From contig JACZXC010000093.1 in the NCBI GenBank assembly GCA_022571825.1, positions 1-9,122 of the forward strand: DNA of 9,122 nt, written 5' to 3'. A model generated the notes under the pieces. The model was not told the origin of the DNA, did not search any database, and saw only the letters and a list, made by a program, of their open reading frames with translations. The translations under genes were made by a program, and so were the position numbers. Positions 1 through 8,085 of the stretch are shown here, piece by piece. Source of the stretch: Myxococcales bacterium. Lineage in GTDB: Bacteria > Myxococcota_A > UBA9160 > SMWR01. Numbering within the stretch: the stretch's first letter is position 1; each line of letters begins with the position of its first letter.

Positions 1-1
1 C

Positions 2-607
2 CGGATCGCCCTGGAGGTCGAGGTCCGGTTGCACCCGGATCTCCTGATGGTGTTCCTGCCCGGCATCGATCGCGTCTCCCACGTGCTGTGGGGCGCCCTC
101 GAGGGGCCCGCCGCGAAAGGAATCCCGTGGACACCGTGGCAGCGAGAAGCCGGCGCGGAGGCTCTGCGCCGCTACTACGAGTACACCGATGCGTTGATCG
201 GTGTCTTGATGGAACGCTACGGAGGCGACGATCTCGTCATGGTCGTCTCGGACCACGGGTTCGAGGCCGGGAGCGCGCTGGGGGGTACCACCGGCATGCA
301 CGCGTCGGAGCGCGCATTGCACGGGGTGATCTTCGCCCAGGGGCGCCGGATTCAGCCGCCCCGAGACCGGGAGCCGGTCTCGGTAAACGACGTGACCCCC
401 ACGATTCTTGCCTGGCTCGGTCTTCCGGTCGCCGCCGACATGGACGGCAAGGTGGCTTCCTTTCTGGAAGGTGGGGCTGTTGCCGAGGTCGCCACCTACG
501 ACACCCAGCCCGTCGCGCGGACCACCGCGGCACCCTCGGGTGCCGAGCAGGCGATCGTCGAACAGCTTCGGTCGCTGGGGTATCTGGAACCGGGCGACGC
601 TCCGTGA
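2..607 (+). CDS. Alkaline-phosphatase-superfamily phosphodiesterase/phosphotransferase, C-terminal part (5' truncated)
   Basis: The reading frame is open from base 2 to the TGA at 605-607, so this is the last ~201 residues of a longer protein. It carries five of the seven metal ligands expected for the type I phosphodiesterase/nucleotide pyrophosphatase branch of the alkaline phosphatase superfamily. They are a GIDRVSH motif (62-82; Asp and His four residues apart), SDHGF (248-262; the adjacent Asp-His pair) and GMH (293-301). The first metal-binding Asp and the catalytic Thr/Ser lie upstream of the window. After the catalytic core comes a VNDVTPTILAWLGLP segment typical of the family, and the C-terminus holds LRSLGYL (566-586), a tail motif common in sulfatase-like and phosphodiesterase-like members. 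The substrate cannot be deduced: hydrolysis of phosphodiesters or transfer of a phospho-group to a glycan or lipid are both possible. The gap to the downstream glycosyltransferase is 46 bp on the same strand, so cotranscription is plausible. Confidence 0.85.
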   Translation, partial: RIALEVEVRLHPDLLMVFLPGIDRVSHVLWGALEGPAAKGIPWTPWQREAGAEALRRYYEYTDALIGVLMERYGGDDLVMVVSDHGFEAGSALGGTTGMHASERALHGVIFAQGRRIQPPRDREPVSVNDVTPTILAWLGLPVAADMDGKVASFLEGGAVAEVATYDTQPVARTTAAPSGAEQAIVEQLRSLGYLEPGDAP

Positions 608-643
608 CCCGGCGGTCCGCCGTCGATGCCCTTCGAAGCCATC

Positions 644-650
644 GGAGGAG
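644..650 (+). promoter_or_regulatory. Ribosome binding site for the TPR-fused glycosyltransferase
   Basis: GGAGGAG lies just upstream of the GTG at 654-656, with 5 nt between the GGAGG core and the start codon. This decides the start: the frame is open much further upstream (to at least 408), but that extension overlaps the phosphodiesterase gene and its translation is proline/arginine-rich and unlike a membrane protein. Confidence 0.7.
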
Positions 651-653
651 CGC

Positions 654-2654
654 GTGTCTCGAGGCTGGCTGATCGGCGGGTGGGTCGCGGCCATCGCGGC
701 AGCGGCCGGCGCCAGGATCTGGACCGCCTTGGCGGGGCCGCTGATGTGGGGATACGACGCCTGGGGCCACGTGGCCTACGCCCTGTTCCTCGACCTGTAT
801 CGCGGGGTTCCGTGGGCGGATCAGGGCTGGTCCTACTTCCACCCTCCGCTCCACTACCTCTTCGGGTGGGTCCTCGCACAGTTTGGAAGCGGCGAGGTGC
901 TGATGCGGGGCCTCCCGCTGCTGGCGTCCGCCGCCAGTCTGGCGACGGCGGCGCTGGCCGGAATCCTGGTGCGCCGGGTCGCACCGTCCCAGCCGGGCCT
1001 CGCACTGCTCGGCTTCACGGCGGTGGCTCTGTTGCCGGTACATCTCTTCATGAGCGCGATGCCCGGCAACGAGCTCACCGAAACCCTGCTCGTCGCCGCC
1101 GCCGTGACGGTCTTCATCGCGAACGAGTCGTCGGCGCGGCCGACGCGGATGACGGCCGCGGGTGTCGGTGCGCTGCTCGGCCTGGCGCTTCTGACGAAAT
1201 TCAGCGGCTTGATCCCGTGGGTCGCCGCGACGGCCAGCCTGGCTCTGCGTCCCTTCCTGGCCGGGCCGTGGCGGGAGTCGGCCGGCCGCGCCTTCGCCCG
1301 CGCCGCCGTGATGGGAATCGTGGCCCTCGCGATTGCGTCCCCCTACTACGTTCGCAACCTGGTGGCCTTCGGCTCGCCGTTCCAGTTGAGCCGCGACTTC
1401 CCCCTCGTGACCCAGGTGGAGATCGATCAACCTCCGGGGTCGCGCGGCTGGATCGACTACCTCACGATTTCGCCGAGATTGTTCACCGATCCGAATCCCC
1501 TGGCGCCCCACATGCTCCACTCGGTCTGGGGCACGGTGTATCTCAACGTCTGGGCAGACAGCTATCGCGAGTCCGACGTGGCGCGTGCTCTGGAAGCGGA
1601 ACGCGAGGAGCGGCGGTCCTCTTCGGTCATGGCCCTGCTCGGCCTGGGTCCGGCCGCCCTCGCGCTGGCGGGAGCGCTGCTGGCGGTGCGCGACGTCATT
1701 CGGGGACGACGCCGCGCAGCGTACGTTCCACTGCTCTTGCTGTCGGTATTGGTCATCGGGGCCTTCGCCGTGTTTGCCTGGCGAGTTCCGATCTGGTCCG
1801 CCCTGAAGGCTTCCTATCTATTCGGTCTCTCCCTCCCCTATGCTGTCTTCATCGCCCGTGCGGCCGAGTTCCTGGGATGCCGCCGGTCGTGGTGGCAACG
1901 GGTCGCGGCCCCCGCTGTGGTCGGGGTGGCAGGCCTCGTCGCCACCGTGGTGGCGGCGCCCGGTGTCGTCCTGCCGATTCGCGCTCACGCGCCGGCCACC
2001 GGGGCGGTTCACTTCTATTTCGGCGAGTATCCGGAGGCGAGGCGCATCTACGGGCGTCTCGCGAACGGATCGGCGTACCCGGTGCCGTGGATCGAGAACC
2101 TGGCGGCTGTGGATCTGGCCGACGGAAACCCGAACCGGGCGCGCCGGCTCTACGCGCGAGCCGTGGCTCTCGCACGATCGACGGGTCGCTCGGATCCCCA
2201 GCGCGCCGGCCGACTCGCCGTTGCCACGGCCCTGGACGGCGACCTGGAAACGGCGCGCCGGCTGTTGGACACAGCCGTGGGCGAGCATCCGCTCCCCGAA
2301 CTTCTGGCCAATCGGGGTGCGATTCGAGCGGCCCTCGGCGACCTGGCCGGCGCCGAGGCCGATCTGAACGCCGGCCTGATGCTGTCGTCCGCCATGGTGC
2401 CCGCCTGGCGTACCCTGGCCGTCGTGCGCGAAGCCCGGGGCGAAGGGGCCAAAGCTGCCCGGGCCCGGGAGCGCGCCGCACGCGAAGCCTGTCGCGTTCC
2501 GCGCGGATACCCCTATGGCGTGGGCACCGGCGAAGTGCTGGAGTGGGGCGTGGGTCGCCGCTGGCTGCTGCGGTTCGAAGAGGGCGTTCTTCGCCCGGCG
2601 CTTCCTGTCTATTATCGACGCGCCTGCGGACGCCTGGGTTCGGAGGCGGGGTGA
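654..2654 (+). CDS. GT-C fold membrane glycosyltransferase (ArnT/PMT-like, GT39-type) with C-terminal TPR-like domain
   Basis: This 666-residue polytopic membrane protein begins at a GTG preceded by GGAGGAG. Residues ~5-445 hold about ten or eleven hydrophobic segments. The first extracytoplasmic loop has Asp35 in a GYDAWGH context and a following YFHPPLHY motif, the pattern of GT-C transferases of the ArnT/RgtB/PMT type. In that family this Asp takes part in catalysis with a polyprenyl-phosphate sugar donor. A LLTKFSGL segment also matches the family. After the last hydrophobic segment (~410-440), residues ~450-616 form about five 34-residue-like units rich in Ala, Leu and Arg, for example WIENLAAVDLADGNPNRARR and LANRGAIRAALGDLAGAEAD, which read as TPR helical hairpins. 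The TPR part probably binds a protein or oligomerises. The 3' end overlaps the next glycosyltransferase by 4 bp. Sugar and acceptor are unknown. Confidence is high for the GT-C fold and fairly high for the TPR assignment. Confidence 0.85.
   Translation: MSRGWLIGGWVAAIAAAAGARIWTALAGPLMWGYDAWGHVAYALFLDLYRGVPWADQGWSYFHPPLHYLFGWVLAQFGSGEVLMRGLPLLASAASLATAALAGILVRRVAPSQPGLALLGFTAVALLPVHLFMSAMPGNELTETLLVAAAVTVFIANESSARPTRMTAAGVGALLGLALLTKFSGLIPWVAATASLALRPFLAGPWRESAGRAFARAAVMGIVALAIASPYYVRNLVAFGSPFQLSRDFPLVTQVEIDQPPGSRGWIDYLTISPRLFTDPNPLAPHMLHSVWGTVYLNVWADSYRESDVARALEAEREERRSSSVMALLGLGPAALALAGALLAVRDVIRGRRRAAYVPLLLLSVLVIGAFAVFAWRVPIWSALKASYLFGLSLPYAVFIARAAEFLGCRRSWWQRVAAPAVVGVAGLVATVVAAPGVVLPIRAHAPATGAVHFYFGEYPEARRIYGRLANGSAYPVPWIENLAAVDLADGNPNRARRLYARAVALARSTGRSDPQRAGRLAVATALDGDLETARRLLDTAVGEHPLPELLANRGAIRAALGDLAGAEADLNAGLMLSSAMVPAWRTLAVVREARGEGAKAARARERAAREACRVPRGYPYGVGTGEVLEWGVGRRWLLRFEEGVLRPALPVYYRRACGRLGSEAG
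2642..2646 (+). promoter_or_regulatory. Ribosome binding site for the second glycosyltransferase
   Basis: GGAGG sits inside the last codons of the upstream gene, 4 nt before the GTG at 2651-2653. Together with the GTGA start/stop overlap it supports the GTG start and points to translational coupling. The frame is open far upstream (to 626), but that stretch is an arginine/glycine-rich shadow of the preceding gene. Confidence 0.6.
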
Positions 2655-4360
2655 GCCGCGCACTCGGCCCGGCGTCCCGTCGCGAGATCGGCATGCTGGC
2701 GGCCCTTGCCGTGGTCCCGCTGTTGCCGTTCCTGTCGGCCGCGGTTTCCATCGATGCCCCCGTCTTCATCGCCGTGGCCCGGCAGATCGCGGCGAGTCCC
2801 GCAGACCCCTTTGGCTTCGACATGATCTGGGATCCCACGTCGCCATGGGTCGCCGAGTTCAACCGCAACCCGCCGCTCCTCTCCTACTACCTGGCCCCGT
2901 GGATCGGTTGGTTCGGTGAACGGGAGACCGTCCTCCACGCCGCGCTCTTGCCCTTTCCGCTGATCGCCGCGCTCTCTTTCTACGGAATCGCCCGGCGGCT
3001 CGCGGGCGACGGTTTCGCTCCCACCGCGCTCCTGGTCGCGACCCCCGCGTTTCTGGTTCTGTCGACCACCGTGATGCTCGACGTACCCGTGGTCGCCGGG
3101 ATGCTCTTTACCGTCTATGCGTTCTTGCGGGCGGTCGAGGCCGAAGCTTCCCGATCCGCGAGAATTCGCTGGGAGTTCGCCGCCGGCTTCGCCGCGGCAG
3201 CCACGGGGCTCACCAAGTATGTCGGCTTCTCGATGGCGCCCCTGCTGGCCGCGGGTGCCGTATTGCTCATGCCCCGCTGGAAGCTCTCGATGCTGCGCAT
3301 GCTGAGCGTTCCCGTGGTCGCGTGGGGGCTCTGGGGGGCCTACACGGCCCAGATCTATGGAAACATACACTTTCTCGAGTCTGCTGGCATGGTTCGGGAA
3401 AAGAATCTTCTTCCCGTCTACTTCTGGAATCAGGTCGCGACGACTCTCGTCTACCAGGGAGCGGCACTGGTGTTTCCGATCTTGATGTGGCTGCGCGCAC
3501 TGCTGTTCACCCGCAAGGGGACCGAAATCGCCGTGATCGGCGTTCTGCTCGGCGCCGCGGTGGCGAGCCTGGTACTTCCGGACGGGAAACCCCCTCGACG
3601 CATCTCGATCGGGACCGAGGAGGGGGTGCTCGCGGCGGTGGGCTTCGCCGGCACTGTGCTCCTCTGGGCGCTGTGCCTGCGCCCGAAACGATTGCTCGCG
3701 AGCGCGCTCGATCGCTGGCTCGCGCTGTGGCTCGGGGGCTTCGTGTTCTTCACGATGTTCCTGAACTGGCATGTCAACGCCGCCGACGCTCTGCTGGCGG
3801 CACCCCCGCTGCTCTTGATGGTGTTCCGATCGCCGGATCTGCGGCCCAGCCGCCGCTTCGCGTTCCTCTCGGTGGCGTCGATGTTGCCCCTCTCGATCGC
3901 ACTCGCCTGGGCCGACGTCCATCAGGCCGGCTTCTACCGGAGCGTCGCCGCCCGGATCGCCGCCGAGATCGGGGACAGCCCCGGCCAGCGCTGGTTCGTG
4001 GGGAACTGGGGGCTCCAGTACTATTTGGAGCGCGAGGGCTTTCGAGCCCTGGTGCCGATTCAGTACGAGCGCAGGTTCGGAGAATCGGCCCTCTCCATCG
4101 GAGACTGGGTGGCCAGCGCGCGCAACACCTCCCAGCTGGATGTGAAGTCGAACCTGCGTCGGTACCGGATGGGCGTGAGAGGGTTTTGGCGGCACGAGTC
4201 GTGGCTTCCGCTGCGCACGACGAACCCGGACGCCGGTGCCGGCTTCTACAGCCACCACGCGGGTCACGTGCCCTTCGCGTGGAGCCGTGCCCCGGTCGAA
4301 GAGATGGGCTTGGGTCAGGTAATCGGCAAGAACCGGTCGTTCACAGAACCACTTCGATGA
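2651..4360 (+). CDS. GT-C fold membrane glycosyltransferase (ArnT/PMT-like, GT39-type)
   Basis: This 569-residue polytopic membrane protein has roughly twelve hydrophobic segments. The N-terminus enters the membrane at residues ~13-32 and is followed by Asp35 in a VSIDAPVFIAVARQI context, the first-loop catalytic Asp position of the PMT/ArnT family. Next come NRNPPLLSYYLAPWIGWFG, the family's 'hPPl.yy' motif, then TVMLDVPVVAG with a second conserved-looking Asp, and GLTKYVG. The last ~120 residues are mostly soluble (WFVGNWGLQYYLEREGFRAL onwards) and probably form the extracytoplasmic C-terminal domain seen in many GT-C enzymes; there is no TPR here. The likely role is transfer of a sugar from a polyprenyl-phosphate donor to a lipid, glycan or protein. 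The GTG start overlaps the stop codon of the upstream GT-C gene, so the two are probably made together. The last 20 bp overlap the 3' end of the convergent ThDP-enzyme gene. Confidence 0.85.
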   Translation: MSRALGPASRREIGMLAALAVVPLLPFLSAAVSIDAPVFIAVARQIAASPADPFGFDMIWDPTSPWVAEFNRNPPLLSYYLAPWIGWFGERETVLHAALLPFPLIAALSFYGIARRLAGDGFAPTALLVATPAFLVLSTTVMLDVPVVAGMLFTVYAFLRAVEAEASRSARIRWEFAAGFAAAATGLTKYVGFSMAPLLAAGAVLLMPRWKLSMLRMLSVPVVAWGLWGAYTAQIYGNIHFLESAGMVREKNLLPVYFWNQVATTLVYQGAALVFPILMWLRALLFTRKGTEIAVIGVLLGAAVASLVLPDGKPPRRISIGTEEGVLAAVGFAGTVLLWALCLRPKRLLASALDRWLALWLGGFVFFTMFLNWHVNAADALLAAPPLLLMVFRSPDLRPSRRFAFLSVASMLPLSIALAWADVHQAGFYRSVAARIAAEIGDSPGQRWFVGNWGLQYYLEREGFRALVPIQYERRFGESALSIGDWVASARNTSQLDVKSNLRRYRMGVRGFWRHESWLPLRTTNPDAGAGFYSHHAGHVPFAWSRAPVEEMGLGQVIGKNRSFTEPLR

Positions 4361-5882
4361 GCCGGGGCCCCGGCTCGCGAAACGCCAGATCGAGTTGGGC
4401 GAGCAGGTCCTCGCTGGTCTCGACCCGGGCCGCCGGCATTCCGAAGCCGCGGGCGAGAGCGGTCCATTCGATCGCGGGGCGGGAGAGGTCGGTGAGCGCG
4501 CGCGCCTTCGGGCCCGGCTCGGCGACTCCGGCCCGAGCCAACTCCAGCTGGAGAATTCGGTAGCTCCGGTTGGAGCAGAGAAGCGTCACCACGTTCAGGC
4601 CCTCGCGCACCTGGGTCCACAGCGCCTGCAAGGTGTAGAGGGCGCTGCCGTCGGCCTGAAGAGCGATCACCGGGCGGTCGGGACAGGCCACCGCCGCGCC
4701 GGTGGCGCAGGGCAGCCCCTGTCCGATGGCCCCCCCGGTGAGTGCAAGATAGTCGTGGGGGGGTGAACTCTCGGCGGCGCCAAAGTACGGCAAACCACTG
4801 GTCGCCCCTTCGTCCACGACGATCGCGCCCTCCGGTTGTCGCAACGCCAGGGCCGCACCCAGGTTGGCCGGGTTGAGGTCGCCCACGGGGGGGTCGGGAC
4901 GCGGGAGATCGGGGGGCGTCGGCGGCTTGCGCGGCGCGTCCAGCGCATCGGCGAGATCCTCCAGCGCCTGGGTTGCGTCTTGGTCGGGCTCGGCCAGGGT
5001 GACGAGGGATCCCGGAGCCTCGAGTCGGCTCGGGACGCCCGGATACCCGAAAAACGAAATCGGCGGCCCGGCACCGGCGAGGATCAGGGTGTCCACCCCC
5101 TTGAGGCTCTCGATCGCCGGCTCCGGGAAGTACGGAAGGCGTTCCAGCCGCGGAAGACCGGCGCCGCGCGCCAGTCGCGCCGGAAAGGTCGGGCACAGCA
5201 GGCGGGTGCCGGTAGCGGCGGCCACCCGCGCCGCAGAACGCAGACCGTCACGTCGGAGCGCTCGCGCCCCGAGAAGCAGTGCCGGACTGGGGCTCTCGCG
5301 TAGCCGGGTCGCCACCGCCTGGACGGTTTCGGGGTCGATACCCTGAGGTTTTTCCATCGCACAGCGGCCCCGCCCTTTCCCGGCGGGTTCTACCTGACAG
5401 TCGGCGGGAACGATCAGCGTTGCGACCTGGCCCGGCGGACGCGCTGCCGCCGCCACGGCCTCGGCGAAATCCGCGGCGAGATCCTTGGAGGAGCAGACCG
5501 TCCGAACCCAGGCCGAGACCGGTTGCGCCAAGGAGACGATGTCTGAGGTGAGGGGCGGGTCGTGAGGACGGTGCCAGGTCGCGTGATCGCCCACCAGGTT
5601 CACGACTGGCGACCGCGCTCGCCGGGCGTTGTGGAGGTTGGCGATTCCATTGGCGAAGCCGGGCCCCAGGTGAAGCAGCGTCAGGGCCGGCTGGTCTCGC
5701 ATGCGACCGTAGCCGTCCGCCGCACCGGTGCACACGCCTTCAAAGAGTCCCAGGATGGCTCGCACACCGGGTACCGCGTCGAGGGCGGTGACGAAGGCCA
5801 TCTCGGTCGTTCCCGGGTTTGCGAAACAGACCTCGATACCGGCGTCCCGCGCCAGCCGGATCACACTTTCCGCGCCGTTCAT
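4341..5882 (-). CDS. ThDP-dependent enzyme, acetolactate synthase/benzoylformate decarboxylase-like (IlvB-like)
   Basis: This is a complete 513-residue protein. The chosen ATG (complement of 5880-5882) gives the canonical N-terminus [20 protein letters not shown]; the longer open frame upstream to 5996 is proline-rich, unlike the family, and crosses the divergent intergenic region. The N-terminal ThDP pyrimidine domain (~1-165) has NPGTTE and the catalytic Glu48 in [15 protein letters not shown]. It also has His71 in LLHLGPG, at a position like the active-site His of benzoylformate decarboxylase. A central domain spans ~190-330. The C-terminal ThDP/Mg-binding domain (~370-513) has ADGS at 410-413 (Asp411) and Asn438 27 residues later, which fits the GDG-N motif with Ala for the first Gly. 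Proteins like this are often labelled acetolactate synthase large subunit, but no ilvN or ilvC lies beside it. A decarboxylase or carboligase acting on another 2-oxo acid is equally possible. Ribosome binding site: only a weak GGAAGCGG-like stretch. Confidence 0.88.
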   Translation of the reverse strand: MNGAESVIRLARDAGIEVCFANPGTTEMAFVTALDAVPGVRAILGLFEGVCTGAADGYGRMRDQPALTLLHLGPGFANGIANLHNARRARSPVVNLVGDHATWHRPHDPPLTSDIVSLAQPVSAWVRTVCSSKDLAADFAEAVAAAARPPGQVATLIVPADCQVEPAGKGRGRCAMEKPQGIDPETVQAVATRLRESPSPALLLGARALRRDGLRSAARVAAATGTRLLCPTFPARLARGAGLPRLERLPYFPEPAIESLKGVDTLILAGAGPPISFFGYPGVPSRLEAPGSLVTLAEPDQDATQALEDLADALDAPRKPPTPPDLPRPDPPVGDLNPANLGAALALRQPEGAIVVDEGATSGLPYFGAAESSPPHDYLALTGGAIGQGLPCATGAAVACPDRPVIALQADGSALYTLQALWTQVREGLNVVTLLCSNRSYRILQLELARAGVAEPGPKARALTDLSRPAIEWTALARGFGMPAARVETSEDLLAQLDLAFREPGPRLIEVVL

Positions 5883-6025
5883 CGCGTGAATGCTACCGCT
5901 TCCGGGCGGAGGACCGCAGGGCTGGAAACTCCGGGTCCGGGCGTCTAGTTTCCCGGCGCCCGGGGCCCGATTTGCTGCGACCCGCGGGCGATTCAACCCC
6001 TCGTCGGTCGAGGTCGTCCCACTAT
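5883..6025. promoter_or_regulatory. Divergent intergenic region between the ThDP enzyme and the H+-pyrophosphatase
   Basis: These 143 bp separate two genes transcribed away from each other, so promoters for both should lie here. I could not identify a convincing -35/-10 pair on either strand. The region contains a perfect 7-bp inverted repeat (5924-5930 and 5947-5953) and several CCGGG/CCCGG runs. A weak GAGGT at 6010-6014 lies 11 nt before the pyrophosphatase ATG. The role is inferred from gene orientation only. Confidence 0.5.
5924..5953. repeat. Inverted repeat in the divergent promoter region
   Basis: GGAAACT at 5924-5930 is the exact reverse complement of AGTTTCC at 5947-5953, with 16 nt between the arms. 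The centre-to-centre spacing is 23 bp, close to two helical turns. It could be an operator bound by a dimeric regulator or a weak hairpin. Seven-base arms can also arise by chance in a region this size, so the functional reading is only a suggestion. Confidence 0.3.
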
Positions 6026-8059
<2,034 letters not shown>

Positions 8060-8074
8060 GACCAGCGACACCGC

Positions 8075-8080
8075 GGGGAG
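8075..8080 (+). promoter_or_regulatory. Ribosome binding site for the amino-acid permease
   Basis: GGGGAG lies 5 nt upstream of the GTG at 8086-8088, inside the 26-bp gap after the pyrophosphatase stop codon. It supports the GTG start, which places a short cytoplasmic N-terminus of ~22 residues before the first membrane helix, as expected for the family. Confidence 0.6.
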
Positions 8081-8085
8081 CTGCC

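Noticed and set aside
408..653. 82-codon N-terminal extension of the first glycosyltransferase
   Set aside because: It overlaps the end of the phosphodiesterase and reads as Pro/Ser/Arg-rich sequence, while the GTG at 654 has GGAGGAG at ideal spacing and starts the membrane domain.
237..1520. Long minus-strand open frame (427 codons) opposite the phosphodiesterase and first glycosyltransferase
   Set aside because: Its translation is Arg/Gly/Pro/His-rich with no domain pattern, and the opposite strand has clear conserved families. Such antisense frames are common in GC-rich genes.
626..2650. 675-codon extension of the second glycosyltransferase through the whole preceding gene
   Set aside because: The extension is an out-of-frame shadow rich in Arg and Gly; the coupled GTG at 2651 is the sensible start.
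2612..4267. Long minus-strand open frame (551 codons) opposite the second glycosyltransferase
   Set aside because: The product is a charged, low-complexity Arg/Glu/Gly/His mixture, the expected shadow of a hydrophobic GC-rich membrane protein.
5931..5970. GC-rich CCGGG/CCCGG run as a possible terminator hairpin
   Set aside because: It lies between divergent genes, where no terminator is expected, and no T-run follows on either strand.
5883..5996. 38-codon N-terminal extension of the ThDP enzyme
   Set aside because: Family members begin at MNGAES-like sequence; the extension is Pro/Gly/Arg-rich and would fill the divergent promoter region.
5819..6025. 69-codon N-terminal extension of the pyrophosphatase
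   Set aside because: It overlaps the start of the divergent gene and is Arg/Ser-rich, with no match to the membrane pyrophosphatase N-terminus.
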